Source of the DNA: Desulfobacteraceae bacterium
Lineage (GTDB): Bacteria; Desulfobacterota; Desulfobacteria; Desulfobacterales; Desulfosalsimonadaceae
Assembly: GCA_014237465.1 (NCBI GenBank)
Contig: JABZFM010000008.1
Span: 117,683-181,682, forward strand
DNA: 64,000 nt
Reading direction: 5' to 3'
The notes beneath the pieces are model-generated. The model saw only the letters and a program-made list of their open reading frames with translations, was not told where the DNA came from and searched no databases. Shown piece after piece: positions 28,819 to 40,045 of the stretch; position 1 is the first letter of the stretch, and each line of letters starts with the position of its first letter. The position numbers and the translations under genes are program-made.

Positions 28819-29085
28819 CTGATTTCCTCTTGACGAACACTTGATCCCGGTTTTCTTACCATATCATGGCTGACAATGATTCCTCACACAACCATAATGA
28901 AAATATCAAAAAACTGAAATAAAAATAAAAATTTACGCATACCGCCAACGGCAAAACAAACAGGTAAATCATCAAACAACTAATTGAAATTATAATATAT
29001 TAATAATCATTGAGGTACAAGCACGATTTTGGTATAAATGGGTTCGACCAACTCCAATTAAAAATACAATCAGTGAGTTAAAAAA

Positions 29086-29568
29086 ATGAACATTAAATAC
29101 ACGCCCATCGGCATCATCCACTCCCCATATACCAAACCGGAAGGCATGCCGATTCAGCCGACCGGTGCCAAAGGAATTGAAGGGACGGTGGAAGTGTTTG
29201 AAACATTTGAAGCTGGCTTGAAAGACCTGGACGGTTTTTCGCATATCATTTTGTTATATTGTTTTCACCGATCCGAAGGGTATCATCTGGAAACTGTCCC
29301 GTTTCTGGATAAAAAGCCCCATGGCGTTTTTGCGACACGGGCCCCAAAACGACCGAATCCCATCGGCCTGTCGATTGTCAAGCTCAACAGGATTGAAGGC
29401 CGAATCCTGTATATCGAAAACATTGACGTGCTTGATAATACACCGTTGCTGGACATCAAGCCGTATGTGCCGGATTTTGACACCCAGCCGGACGTCCGGA
29501 CCGGATGGCTGGAAAATGTTCAAAAAACAGATATTGACAGAAAATCTGATGACCGGTTCAGCCGATAA
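29086..29568 (+). CDS. trmO: tRNA (t6A37) N6-methyltransferase TrmO (TsaA/YaeB family)
   Basis: 160 residues, the short form without the C-terminal extension of the E. coli protein. YTPIGIIHSPYTKPEGMP, LDGFSHIILLYCFHRS and the signature FATRAPKRPNPIGLS with DVLDNTPLLDIKPYVP are all present. This single-domain beta-barrel enzyme uses SAM to methylate t6A at position 37 of some tRNAs. It stands alone after a 267-bp AT-rich gap. The remnant gene that follows begins about 65 bp downstream. Confidence 0.88.
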   Translation: MNIKYTPIGIIHSPYTKPEGMPIQPTGAKGIEGTVEVFETFEAGLKDLDGFSHIILLYCFHRSEGYHLETVPFLDKKPHGVFATRAPKRPNPIGLSIVKLNRIEGRILYIENIDVLDNTPLLDIKPYVPDFDTQPDVRTGWLENVQKTDIDRKSDDRFSR

Positions 29569-29633
29569 TAACGACCCGGTTGAAAACCAAAGTTCCTGCG
29601 CTTACCAAAAACTTAAAATCTAAATATATTCTA

Positions 29634-30047
29634 ATGGGTTACGTAGAAATTGTACTAAAGCTGCCCACCGGATACCATGATAATCAGCTGAAAAAACGAA
29701 TCGAAAAAGAGCTGGGAATTTCCGATTTTTCATATCAGTATGAATACGCCAAAGGATACCAGGCGCCCTTTTGCCGTATACAGGATTTTATCCACAAAAA
29801 AGAGCCCGCCCAAACCGTTGAATCCAGTTATCCCCTGGGCCTGAAACCGGCTCCCCTATGGGAATTGCTGCCTTCTGAAATCAGCCACGCCATCCGGGAA
29901 GGCTTAAATGTCTTTTCCCGAAAAATAAAAGGCTTTGAAACCGGAGTGATCATGTATGATTTCTTGTCTGAAAAACCACTACGCCTTGTATATGGAACTG
30001 TTGACTTAGCCATCCGGGTACTTTTTACGAGAGCATCACGGTTATAA
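29634..30047 (+). pseudogene. remnant of an FAD-dependent dehydrogenase with a large internal deletion
   Basis: The N-terminal part (VEIVLKLPTGYHDNQLKKRI, ELGISDFSYQYE) looks like the small N-terminal domain of the 450-550-residue NAD(P)/FAD-dependent dehydrogenase family. At about residue 45 of this ORF it changes to QAPFCRIQDFIHKKEP and SYPLGLKPAPLWELLPSEIS, then AIREGLNVFSRKIKGFE, which is the C-terminal region of the same family just before the conserved ETRTSSPVR. The FAD-binding Rossmann core and CPGG region are missing, and the reading then degenerates. So an in-frame deletion of some 300 codons is inferred. The frame is open upstream to a TTG at 29580. Confidence 0.6.
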
Positions 30048-30195
30048 AGATAAAAAACAGACTTCACAGGTATCCATATGAGTAAAAATAGAATATTCTT
30101 CAGAATTCCCGCCGCAGGATTGACGATCATCACCTAAATAAAGTATAAATAAATTTACTTAAAATAATAAACCAATCTTCGGAGGCCATCATCAC

Positions 30196-31080
30196 ATGAA
30201 ACGAATCACCGTCCTGTTAATCATAAGTGCCGCCTTTTTTTCCGCTTGCAGCAGCTCCAAATGGGTTCGAACAACTGTCGTAAAACAGAGAGATTTCATC
30301 GTTAATCTGGAGCAGCGCCAGGAAGAGGGTATAATTATCCAGCAGAATTACGAACATCCCTATAAGTTAGGCCTTCCGGACCTTGAAAAACTGATGGGAG
30401 ACTTAACATACGTCGAGCAGATCGGGCTGATGAACACAGATAAACAAAATCCTGTCTTCCAGGCGGTTGAAATTGATCGGCTGGCACCTGTCCTGGCAGA
30501 CACTTTGGCAAAAGCCGACGCCACTCAGCGAATCCGGTTCACATCCTTTAACCGGGGAAAAGCCTTGATATTCTCTGTCAGCCGGGAAACAGAAGGGGTG
30601 ATTTTTATTGAATCCGGCAAACGATTGAATATCGCGTTTAATTTCATCAATTCCGAAATAGACCCTACTGAAACCAATGTTTATCCCTCCAGCCATTCCA
30701 AGGTCGATCCCTTAAAAATAAAAACTTCGTACGCTACCATTTCCCCAACTGACCCCTATGCTGAACTTCACAAATTTGAATCCGGTGAGCAATCACCGAT
30801 GTGGGTTGTCGCAGATCTTGAAAAACTGAAAGAAGCAATCAATACTGAACCGGTTCCCATCGGCGAAGTAAAGGAAGAAGCCCCCCCGGCAGCTGCACCA
30901 GAGAGCAAATCCGCAAATACGGAAACGGAAAAAACAACGCCTGCTCAAGCATCTGAAAATCTGCTCCAACAGGACATTAAAGATAAACTGAAATATTTAA
31001 AAGAGTTGCTGGACGAAGGGCTGATCTCGGAAAAAGACTATAATGCCAAAAAGATGGAACTGCTGGACAAGCTGAATTAA
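30196..31080 (+). CDS. SHOCT-domain lipoprotein
   Basis: 294 residues. A signal peptide with lipobox FFSAC (cysteine at about 18) makes it a lipoprotein. The body is unrecognised, though the repeated DPxxA-type stretches suggest an extracytoplasmic beta-rich domain. An alanine-, proline- and glutamate-rich linker (about 220-255) leads to a C-terminal SHOCT motif (LKYLKELLDEGLISEKDYNA). SHOCT is a short helical oligomerisation motif. GGAGG lies 9 bases before the ATG. The next gene starts 3 bases after the stop, so the two are cotranscribed. Confidence 0.75.
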   Translation: MKRITVLLIISAAFFSACSSSKWVRTTVVKQRDFIVNLEQRQEEGIIIQQNYEHPYKLGLPDLEKLMGDLTYVEQIGLMNTDKQNPVFQAVEIDRLAPVLADTLAKADATQRIRFTSFNRGKALIFSVSRETEGVIFIESGKRLNIAFNFINSEIDPTETNVYPSSHSKVDPLKIKTSYATISPTDPYAELHKFESGEQSPMWVVADLEKLKEAINTEPVPIGEVKEEAPPAAAPESKSANTETEKTTPAQASENLLQQDIKDKLKYLKELLDEGLISEKDYNAKKMELLDKLN

Positions 31081-31082
31081 CA

Positions 31083-31676
31083 ATGAAACTACCTGAGCTA
31101 ACAATCCAGCTTCCCGAGTGGGTGGCCGAATATGTTGACCAGTCTTCGCAGGTGTTTTCGGATATCGAAGACCGCATGGACTTTGTCATTGAATTGTCCC
31201 GAAAAAATATTGAACACCAGACCGGCGGACCTTTCGGCGCGGCTGTTTTTGACGCAGCCGGACGCCTGATCGCACCGGGGGCCAACATGGTGATCCCGTC
31301 AAACTGCTCCATTCTTCATGCGGAAATGGTGGCAATCGCCCTAACGCAAAAAGTCCTCGGCCGGTTTGACATCAGTGACGGCGGCAAATTTGACTTTGCG
31401 CTGTTTGCCACCACCGAACCCTGTGCCATGTGTTTCGGCGCCATCCCCTGGTCAGGAGTCCGCCGCCTGGTATGCGGCGCGCGGAAAGAAGACGCTCAAG
31501 CCATTGGTTTTGATGAAGGCCCCAGGATTGAAAACTGGACAGACGCCCTGGCTGACCGGGGCATTAACGTGATCCGTGACGTACGTCGGGAAAAAGCAGC
31601 CGCCGTGTTAAATGATTATGTAAAATACGGTGGCCGGATTTACAACCCAGACAAAAAACCGGGCAAAAAAACATGA
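31083..31676 (+). CDS. nucleoside deaminase (CDA fold, guanine-deaminase-like)
   Basis: 197 residues. The zinc site is complete: SILHAEMVAIAL and TTEPCAMCFGAIPWSGV. GGPFGAAVFDAAGRLIAPGAN is the usual strand pair before it. FDEGPRIENW and the YVKYGGRIYNP ending resemble guanine or nucleoside deaminases rather than TadA. It is the second CDA-fold gene in the window. It follows the SHOCT lipoprotein by 3 bases, so translation may be coupled. Confidence 0.75.
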   Translation: MKLPELTIQLPEWVAEYVDQSSQVFSDIEDRMDFVIELSRKNIEHQTGGPFGAAVFDAAGRLIAPGANMVIPSNCSILHAEMVAIALTQKVLGRFDISDGGKFDFALFATTEPCAMCFGAIPWSGVRRLVCGARKEDAQAIGFDEGPRIENWTDALADRGINVIRDVRREKAAAVLNDYVKYGGRIYNPDKKPGKKT

Positions 31677-31772
31677 ATCAAGCGACGGTTTTCTGACGGA
31701 ATCCGCAGGCCTTGCGCGAACTCTATGATATATGGACGGATAAAGTGTGATTTGAAATAGATAACCCGGATT

Positions 31773-32027
31773 CTATGGTCGTTTATTACCGAGGATTAAT
31801 TGTTTAAACGTTTTCGAAATCCAGCGGCCCGGAATGCCGAACGCCGCATAGCCGATGGTCGCGATCATGATATAGATCAAAACCTTGCCACTGATTCCCA
31901 TGTCCGGGGTCACGGCAAGGGGAGTCAAAAAAGCGGAAAAAATGATCCCGAACAGAATCCGCCAAGTGTCGGGTAAAAACAGTATATAAAAAACAATGTA
32001 GCTGGGTGTAATGGGTCTTTTATTCAA
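31773..32027 (-). CDS. small inner-membrane protein, unknown
   Basis: 84 residues with two hydrophobic segments (about 9-33 and 45-66) and a basic C-terminus. The start is a TTG with AGGTGA 6 bases upstream. Family not recognised. It lies alone on the minus strand between a deaminase and a pseudouridine synthase, both on the plus strand. The ribosome binding site and the two regular helices are the only support. Confidence 0.45.
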   Translation of the reverse strand: MNKRPITPSYIVFYILFLPDTWRILFGIIFSAFLTPLAVTPDMGISGKVLIYIMIATIGYAAFGIPGRWISKTFKQLILGNKRP

Positions 32028-32133
32028 TTTGTCACCTATAATTTTTTTAAATATCTATCGAATAATATAATTTTGGCAAAAATAAAAGCTTTTCACCCAA
32101 CCCTGTTTAACCTTTTTAAAAAAATTAGTTACC

Positions 32134-32919
32134 ATGATCACCATCAATTTTAAATCCATTCAAATACCGGTGCTTGCTTCCGGGAAGGGTTGGCTGGCGG
32201 TGGACAAGCCTGCCGGTTTAACGGTCCACAATGAGACAGGGAAGGATCTGTGCACCCTTGCCCGCAATTATATCCAAAAAAAACCAAACATATTCAAGCA
32301 TATAAGCCTTGATACGGATTTCGGGATCCACCCGGTCCATCGCTTGGACAAAGAGACCAGCGGGGTTTTGCTCCTGGCGGCCAACCGGGAAATATTTCGT
32401 TTCTTCTCAAAACAGTTTGAATCCCGTTCCGTAAAAAAAAGGTATATCGCCATTGTGCACGGCCCGCTCGCAACATATAAAACAGACGCACAGTCTGAAA
32501 CCGATAATGTGTGGAAAACCTGGCAATGGCCCCTTGCAAAAGATAGCGGGGGCAGAAAAAACCCTGTTGGCAGCGGTAAAAAACAGCCCTGTGAAACCCG
32601 GTATCGGGTCATGGACCAAAGCGCCCATTACACCATGGTGGAAATTGAACTTCTCACCGGCCGCAAACACCAGATTCGGCGGCATGCTAAACTTGCCAGG
32701 CACCCGGTGGTGGGAGACAGCCGCTATGGCTCCATCCGGGCCGTGAACTTTTTGAAAACAAATTGCAATTTTAACCACCTCGGACTCCACGCCCGTTCGC
32801 TGACGTTTCATTTGCCGGAAGAACAAGAGCCGCAAATGGTTGAAACTTTGGAACTTCCCGTCCAGATGCGAAAGCTGTTTGAAAATGACAAAAATATTTA
32901 TTGCCCGAACGAAAACTGA
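32134..32919 (+). CDS. RluA-family pseudouridine synthase
   Basis: 261 residues. WLAVDKPAGLTVHNE and the catalytic-aspartate motif IHPVHRLDKETSGVLLLA are diagnostic, followed by KKRYIAIVHG and ELLTGRKHQIRRHAKLARHP. There is no S4 domain. These enzymes isomerise uridine in rRNA or tRNA; whether the target is of the RluA, RluC or TruC kind cannot be told. It is monocistronic as far as can be seen. Confidence 0.88.
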   Translation: MITINFKSIQIPVLASGKGWLAVDKPAGLTVHNETGKDLCTLARNYIQKKPNIFKHISLDTDFGIHPVHRLDKETSGVLLLAANREIFRFFSKQFESRSVKKRYIAIVHGPLATYKTDAQSETDNVWKTWQWPLAKDSGGRKNPVGSGKKQPCETRYRVMDQSAHYTMVEIELLTGRKHQIRRHAKLARHPVVGDSRYGSIRAVNFLKTNCNFNHLGLHARSLTFHLPEEQEPQMVETLELPVQMRKLFENDKNIYCPNEN

Positions 32920-32943
32920 TATTTATTTAACACCTGAAAAAAA

Positions 32944-32975
32944 CTGGATTCTCTCCTTCGAGGGAATGACGGGGG
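32944..32975. repeat. CCCGTCATTCC-type dispersed repeat, partial
   Basis: On the minus strand this reads CCCCCGTCATTCCC followed by TCGAAGGAGAGAATCCAG, the well-known intergenic repeat whose translation gives SFPRRRES peptides. Only part of one arm is present. It lies between the pseudouridine synthase and the BrnT/BrnA locus. Confidence 0.55.
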
Positions 32976-33004
32976 TTTACAAAACCCAAAAAACACCATT
33001 AATA

Positions 33005-33037
33005 TTGACATTGTAACCACAATGTCATACATTATGA
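33005..33037 (+). promoter_or_regulatory. promoter and operator of the brnTA operon
   Basis: TTGACA at 33005-33010 and TACATT at 33028-33033 are 17 bp apart. Between and over them lies a perfect 9-bp inverted repeat, TGACATTGT-AACC-ACAATGTCA (33006-33027), and a second small dyad TCATA-CAT-TATGA (33025-33037). This is how an autoregulated toxin-antitoxin operator is normally placed; BrnA-type antitoxins bind their own promoter. Transcription would start near 33040. Confidence 0.65.
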
Positions 33038-33039
33038 CC

Positions 33040-33321
33040 ATGAAAATATTCAGGTGGAACACAGAAAAAAATGAAACTCTTGCCCGGGAAAGAGGGATCA
33101 CCTTTGAAGAAATTGTTCAGAGGATTGAATCCGGAGTGAAAGTTATTGAAACGGATCATCCCAACAAGAAAAAATATCCGAACCAAAAAATTCTGATAAT
33201 TGATGTGCAAGGATATGCCTATTTAGTTCTATTTGTCATAGACAAAGACGTATATTTTCTTAAAACAATTATCCCCAGCAGAAAGGCTACCAGGAAATAC
33301 TTTGGAGGAGAAGATGGCTAA
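33040..33321 (+). CDS. brnT: BrnT-family toxin
   Basis: 93 residues from MKIFRWNTEKNETLARERGI. KYPNQKILIIDVQGYAYLVLF and FLKTIIPSRKATRKYFG follow, the BrnT pattern of an RNase with a RelE-like fold. In-frame ATGs at 33022 and 33034 lie inside the promoter and operator and would not be transcribed if the predicted promoter is used. With transcription starting near 33040 the message would be leaderless. The stop overlaps the antitoxin start by 8 bases. Known BrnT proteins inhibit growth by cutting RNA. Confidence 0.8.
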   Translation: MKIFRWNTEKNETLARERGITFEEIVQRIESGVKVIETDHPNKKKYPNQKILIIDVQGYAYLVLFVIDKDVYFLKTIIPSRKATRKYFGGEDG

Positions 33322-33592
33322 AAAACAAAAAAAAATAATCCTCGATGATTATGAAAAAGAAATATTGGCGGCATACGAAAATGGGAGGCTAAAACCCTCA
33401 AAATCACAGGCTGATTACCAGGCAATTGCTAAAAACACATTAAAAAAGAACCGCAAAATCAATATAAGAATTTCAGAAAATGACCTTACCGCCTTACAAA
33501 GACGGGCGGCACGGGAAGGCATCCCCTATCAGACATTAATCGGAAGCGTACTTCACAAATACGCCAGTGGATTTTTAAAAGAGGTTCCCTAA
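33314..33592 (+). CDS. brnA: BrnA-type antitoxin
   Basis: 92 residues from the ATG at 33314, fixed by GGAGGAG at 33304-33310 (the frame is open to a TTG at 33302). The N-terminal half (DDYEKEILAAYENGRLKPSK) covers the toxin in known pairs. The C-terminal half (INIRISENDLTALQRRAARE, GIPYQTLIGSVLHKY) is a ribbon-helix-helix DNA-binding domain. It should neutralise the upstream toxin and repress the operon through the palindrome at 33006-33027. Toxin first, antitoxin second is the normal BrnTA order. Confidence 0.8.
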   Translation: MAKKQKKIILDDYEKEILAAYENGRLKPSKSQADYQAIAKNTLKKNRKINIRISENDLTALQRRAAREGIPYQTLIGSVLHKYASGFLKEVP

Positions 33593-33677
33593 ATAAAGGG
33601 CAGACATAACCAACCGCCTTCAGCAGACGGGACTCTTGTTTGACAATGACCCATTCCCCAAATTATATTCCTGCCCT

Positions 33678-35108
33678 TTATTTTAATTTCTCCTTAAGCA
33701 ACTTATTCACAATCTGCGGATTCGCCTTGCCCTTGGTTTCCCGCATCACCTGCCCCACAAAAAAGCCCATGATCTTGGCATTGCCGGCTTTGAATTTTTC
33801 CACTTCACCGGGATTGGCTGCAATCACCTGATCCACCACCGCTTCAATGGCGGACTCATCTGTCACCTGGACCAGGCCTTTTTCCTCCACAATCACTTTC
33901 GGGCTTTTTCCGGATTTGACCATTTCTTCAAACACGGTTTTGGCAATTTTACCGCTGATCACACTGGTCTTAATCAGGGTCAGCAGTTCGGCCAGTTGGG
34001 CGGATGACACCGGGGAGTCTTCAATGGTTTTGCCTTCGGTCTTGAGCAGTCCCAGTAATGTGCCCATGACCCAGTTGCTGACCATTTTGGGGTTATTGAT
34101 CTGGCGGACACAGTCTTCAAAATAATCGGCCAGTTCTCTGGCGGTCGTCAGGACTTCCGCATCATAGACGGGAAGCTCATACTCGCTGATAAACCGCTCT
34201 TTTCTGGCTTCAGGCAGCTCGGGCAGGCTTTTTTGAACCGACTCAATCCATTCGTCATCAATGACGATCGGCACCAGATCCGGGTCCGGGAAATATCGGT
34301 AATCATGAGCCTCTTCCTTGCCCCGCATGGAATTGGAGCGATTTTTGGCGCTGTCCCAAAGACGGGTTTCCTGCACCACTTTGCCGCCGTCGGCAATCAC
34401 GGCTTTCTGGCGCTTGATCTCATAAGCAATGGCACTTTCAACATATTTAAATGAGTTCAGGTTTTTCAGCTCCGCCCGGGTGCCGAACGTTTCGGTTCCC
34501 CTGGGACGGATGGACACATTGGCGTCACACCGGAAACTGCCTTCTTCCATGTTACCGTCGCTGATGCCCAGATATCTTAAAATAGACCGGATTTGGCGCA
34601 GGTAAGCCCCGGCTTCTTCAGCTGAGCGGAGATCCGGTTCGGAAACGATCTCGATTAAGGGGGTTCCGGTCCGGTTATAATCCACCAGGCTGACCGGACG
34701 GCCCGGGTCATGAATGAGCTTGCCGGCATCTTCTTCCATATGGATCCGGGTAATCCCGATCCGTTTGGTAGTGCCGTCTTCTAAGGTAATATTGATATGC
34801 CCGTGTTCGGCAATGGGAAATTCATACTGGGAAATCTGATAACCTTTGGGAAGGTCCGGATAAAAATAATTTTTCCGCGCAAACCGGTTTTGCCGCGTAA
34901 TGGTGCAGTGGGTGGCAAGGGCCATGCGCATGGCATATTCCACCACGGTTTTGTTTAACACCGGCAACACCCCCGGCATTCCCAGGCATACGGGACACAC
35001 GTGTGTATTGGGATCGCCGCCGAACTGGGTGGAGCAGGAGCAGAAAATTTTTGTATTGGTTTTTAGCTGGGAATGGACCTCAAGCCCGATGACCGGTTCA
35101 AATTCCAT
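33678..35108 (-). CDS. gatB: Asp/Glu-tRNA amidotransferase subunit B
   Basis: 476 residues, the standard GatB length. The start [52 protein letters not shown] and [15 protein letters not shown] are diagnostic. The C-terminal YqeY-like tail ends [20 protein letters not shown]. GatB is the kinase and transamidase subunit that phosphorylates the misacylated tRNA. AAGGAAAA precedes the ATG. It is separated from gatCA by about 12 kb and lies on the opposite strand, so it is expressed separately. Confidence 0.97.
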   Translation of the reverse strand: MEFEPVIGLEVHSQLKTNTKIFCSCSTQFGGDPNTHVCPVCLGMPGVLPVLNKTVVEYAMRMALATHCTITRQNRFARKNYFYPDLPKGYQISQYEFPIAEHGHINITLEDGTTKRIGITRIHMEEDAGKLIHDPGRPVSLVDYNRTGTPLIEIVSEPDLRSAEEAGAYLRQIRSILRYLGISDGNMEEGSFRCDANVSIRPRGTETFGTRAELKNLNSFKYVESAIAYEIKRQKAVIADGGKVVQETRLWDSAKNRSNSMRGKEEAHDYRYFPDPDLVPIVIDDEWIESVQKSLPELPEARKERFISEYELPVYDAEVLTTARELADYFEDCVRQINNPKMVSNWVMGTLLGLLKTEGKTIEDSPVSSAQLAELLTLIKTSVISGKIAKTVFEEMVKSGKSPKVIVEEKGLVQVTDESAIEAVVDQVIAANPGEVEKFKAGNAKIMGFFVGQVMRETKGKANPQIVNKLLKEKLK

Positions 35109-35284
35109 TTTTTTTCCTTATTTTTTCCTTAAATTATCTATACATTGTTAAATCAATATTCATTTGATCGCCCGGCGGAAACTGCTGTTTTGCCGGGTTC
35201 AAGTTCAGGAAAAAAATATTTTCCCTTTTTTCTTCTCAAGAAACCATTTCATATCTAGTCACTGAACGGAAAATCCATTTATTG

Positions 35285-35341
35285 GTAGGTTGGGTTGAGC
35301 CCCATGGGTTATGTTGGGTTTCGTGCCTCAACCCAACCTAC
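35285..35341. repeat. palindromic repeat GTAGGTTGGGTTGAG
   Basis: A perfect 15-bp inverted repeat: GTAGGTTGGGTTGAG at 35285-35299 and CTCAACCCAACCTAC at 35327-35341, with a 27-base loop. It belongs to the GTAGGTTGGGTT class of intergenic repeats. It lies in the 736-bp gap between gatB and the DUF2065 gene. That gap also holds repeat copy 7 and a promoter; the rest shows nothing recognisable. Confidence 0.7.
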
Positions 35342-35447
35342 GAAAATCATATGTTTACCAACACAAAAATTGAAAGGACGTAACCCAACAAATCATGCGG
35401 CCGGGTTTCCGTTCAACCACTATCTAAGACTTGATTCCGAATAGCCG

Positions 35448-35574
35448 GATGGCTAAGTTAAAAGTTCCATATACAAGGCGTAGTGGTTTTTCAGGGTTGA
35501 GATAATACATATAGTATATTGAAAGTCTGAAAAACCACTGCAACGCAGTAGATGGGACTTTTTACGGCGCCATT
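35448..35574. repeat. palindromic MITE/REP-like element, copy 7
   Basis: Begins GATGGCTAAGTTAAAAGTTCC and ends GGGACTTTTTACGGCGCCATT, giving imperfect terminal inverted repeats. The inner arms AAGGCGTAGTGGTTTTTCAG and CTGAAAAACCACTGCAACGC form a long stem around an AT-rich dyad (ACATATAGTATATT). It is nearly the same sequence as copy 8 and in the same orientation. Confidence 0.8.
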
Positions 35575-35782
35575 AAGACTTTTTTATGTGATAAATTGAC
35601 ATCCATCGTCAACCTTTATTTCTTTGCAAACCAAAGACAAATTAAAAAGATTTTCATGGGGATTCATCACCACTATAAGAGCAAATAACTTGTCAATCAT
35701 TTCAAACCATTATGAATGAGTTATTTGGGAGTCTTATAAGGAACGCAAAACAGCTTTGAAACTGCCGATGATGGTTTTTATT

Positions 35783-35812
35783 TTGACATCTGATTCACAT
35801 GGAAGATATATT
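35783..35812 (+). promoter_or_regulatory. sigma-70-type promoter
   Basis: TTGACA at 35783-35788 and TATATT at 35807-35812 are separated by 18 bp, a good match to the housekeeping consensus. Transcription would start near 35819 and run into the DUF2065 gene and perhaps on to queA and tgt. Confidence 0.5.
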
Positions 35813-35874
35813 AATTTGTTTTTTAAACGGGCATTAAAACGGCTGTGTTTAATTATTGGGAGATTGAAATAAAA

Positions 35875-36060
35875 ATGAAGTTCTTTTTATGTGTTATCGG
35901 CATGGTGATGATAATTGAAGGGCTCCCCTATTTCGGGTTCCCTGAGAATATGAAGCAAATGATGAAAAAAGTAATAGAAATTCCGGATGATGCCCTGCGC
36001 AAGTTCGGATTGGTGCTCATGCTGACCGGGCTTATTTTCGTCTATATCGGCAAGATGTAA
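35875..36060 (+). CDS. DUF2065 (YjeT-like) membrane protein
   Basis: 61 residues from MKFFLCVIGMVMIIEGLPYF. Two hydrophobic helices (1-16 and 43-59) flank FPENMKQMMKKVIEIPDDALRKFG, the DUF2065 pattern. An upstream in-frame start at 35845 would add ten polar residues and is less likely. These small inner-membrane proteins have no assigned job. It precedes queA by 95 bp, on the same strand. Confidence 0.75.
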   Translation: MKFFLCVIGMVMIIEGLPYFGFPENMKQMMKKVIEIPDDALRKFGLVLMLTGLIFVYIGKM

Positions 36061-36155
36061 TGCTATCAACATCCTGACTTTGATTTTTTTCCTAAAGAGA
36101 CTGACTGCCACCCCGGATAACAATCACAGCATAAATTACATTAATTATTATTCCC

Positions 36156-38356
<2,201 letters not shown>

Positions 38357-38387
38357 AATTAATAATTCTGTAAAAAATTCAGATTCA

Positions 38388-38528
38388 GATGGCTAAGTTA
38401 AAAGTTCCACCAATCCCATAAAATTGGCAAGGCGTAGTGGTTTTTCAGGATCGAAATTATACATGTAGTATCTTGAGTGCCTGAAAAACTGCTACAACGC
38501 AGTAGATGGGACTTTTAACGACGCCATC
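38388..38528. repeat. palindromic MITE/REP-like element, copy 8
   Basis: Starts GATGGCTAAGTTAAAAGTTCC exactly as copy 7 and ends ATGGGACTTTTAACGACGCCATC. The stem arms (AAGGCGTAGTGGTTTTTCAG, CTGAAAAACTGCTACAACGC) and central dyad (ACATGTAGTAT) correspond to copy 7, with an extra ATCCCATAAAATTGG near the left end. Same orientation as copy 7, so the two flank DUF2065, queA and tgt as direct repeats about 2.9 kb apart. Confidence 0.8.
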
Positions 38529-38625
38529 AAAATTAATTGCAATATCAACCGGTTCATTTTATAATTACAAATCATCAAAAACAAAACCCATTCAAATTAT
38601 TACAGGAATATCAACGGAGGATAAT

Positions 38626-38847
38626 ATGAAAGAAAAAGTTCAGAAAGTGATTGATAAAATCAGACCGTCTCTCCAGGCCGACGGCGGCGACGTGGAACTG
38701 ATCGATGTGCTTGACGGCATTGTCACGGTAAAGCTCCAGGGCGCATGCGCGGGATGCCCGATGTCCCAGATGACATTAAAAAACGGTATTGAACGCCTGG
38801 TCAAACAGGAAATCCCTGAAATTAAGGCAGTGGAAAAAATTGATTAA
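38626..38847 (+). CDS. NifU C-terminal-domain (Nfu-type) Fe-S scaffold protein
   Basis: 73 residues from the ATG at 38626, fixed by ACGGAGG 6 bases upstream. VIDKIRPSLQADGGDVELID and ACAGCPMSQMTLKNGIE carry the CxxC that binds a bridging [4Fe-4S] cluster. It is the stand-alone Nfu domain, which carries clusters to target proteins. An aminotransferase gene follows 15 bp later. Confidence 0.88.
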   Translation: MKEKVQKVIDKIRPSLQADGGDVELIDVLDGIVTVKLQGACAGCPMSQMTLKNGIERLVKQEIPEIKAVEKID

Positions 38848-38862
38848 ATTCCGGAGACGATT

Positions 38863-40044
38863 ATGACTATTGCAAAACAGATTGAAGGGTACATGTCGAG
38901 TGCTTCATGGATCCGCAAAATGTTTGAAGAAGGGGCCAAACTCAAAGCGGAACACGGTGCGGACAATGTGTTTGATTTCAGCCTCGGCAACCCCAATCTT
39001 TCCCCGCCAACAGCCTTTAACCAGAAATTAAAAGCACTCATTGAATCTGAAAAACCGGGAAGTCACGCTTATATGCCGAACCCCGGCTACCCCTATGTGC
39101 GGCAAGCCGTGGCAAAGTATCTGTCTAAAGAACACAGCACGGACATTACTGAAAATGAAATCCTGATGACCTGCGGTGCGGCCGGCGGATTAAATGTCAT
39201 ATTAAAAACCATACTGGATCCCGGCGATGAAATCCTGACCCCGGCCCCGTTTTTTGTGGAATACAAATTTTACGCAGAAAACCATAACGGTAAGCTGATC
39301 CCTGTTAAAACCAAACCAGATTTCACCCTGGACCTGGAAGCCATTGAGGCCGCCATCACCAGCAAGACCAAGGCGGTGATTATCAACTCTCCCAACAATC
39401 CCACAGGCCAAATATATTCCAAAGAGAGCCTGAACCGGGTGGGGTCGCTGTTAAGAACCAAAAGCCTGGAATTGGGACGGACCATTTACCTGATATCGGA
39501 TGAGCCTTACCGGAAAATCATCTATGACGGGGCCAAGGTCCCGAGTATTTATCACTGTTATCCGGAAAGCATTATCACCACATCTTATTCCAAAGACCTT
39601 TCACTGCCTGGTGAACGCATCGGTTATATCGCGGTCAATCCGTCGGCCAGTTTTCTGGCGGACCTGATCAACGGTATGAGCCTTGCCAACCGGATATTGG
39701 GTTTTGTGAATGCACCGGCACTCATGCAGCGTGTCATTGCCGAACTTCAGGGAGAGACCGTTGATGTTTCGCAATATGCAAAAAACCGGGAACTGCTGTG
39801 CAACGGCCTTGAAGCCTGCGGATATGAATTTATCAAACCGCCCGGTGCATTTTACCTGTTTCCCCAGTCACCCATTGCCGATGATGTGGAATTTGTCCAG
39901 GCCCTCCAGGAAGAGCTGATTCTGGCCGTACCCGGCACCGGCTTCGGCGGCCCAGGTCATTTCAGAATTGCATTCTGCGTGGCGGAAGATACCATCGCCA
40001 ACGCAATGCCGGGATTTGCGAAAGCGATTGAGAAGTTTAAATAA
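38863..40044 (+). CDS. pyridoxal-phosphate-dependent class I/II aminotransferase
   Basis: 393 residues. FSLGNPNLSPP, HAYMPNPGYPYVRQAVAKYL, TCGAAGGLNVIL, NSPNNPTGQIY, LISDEPYRKIIYDG and TTSYSKDLSLPGERIGY (Schiff-base lysine) are all present: fold type I, AspC/AlaT-like. Substrates could be aspartate, alanine or aromatic amino acids. It probably shares a transcript with the Nfu gene before it. Confidence 0.88.
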   Translation: MTIAKQIEGYMSSASWIRKMFEEGAKLKAEHGADNVFDFSLGNPNLSPPTAFNQKLKALIESEKPGSHAYMPNPGYPYVRQAVAKYLSKEHSTDITENEILMTCGAAGGLNVILKTILDPGDEILTPAPFFVEYKFYAENHNGKLIPVKTKPDFTLDLEAIEAAITSKTKAVIINSPNNPTGQIYSKESLNRVGSLLRTKSLELGRTIYLISDEPYRKIIYDGAKVPSIYHCYPESIITTSYSKDLSLPGERIGYIAVNPSASFLADLINGMSLANRILGFVNAPALMQRVIAELQGETVDVSQYAKNRELLCNGLEACGYEFIKPPGAFYLFPQSPIADDVEFVQALQEELILAVPGTGFGGPGHFRIAFCVAEDTIANAMPGFAKAIEKFK

Positions 40045-40045
40045 A

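Noticed and set aside
32898..33101. Minus-strand ORF containing SFPRRRESSF
   Set aside because: This peptide is the known translation of the CCCGTCATTCC intergenic repeat, and the ORF runs over the brnTA promoter. It is not a gene.
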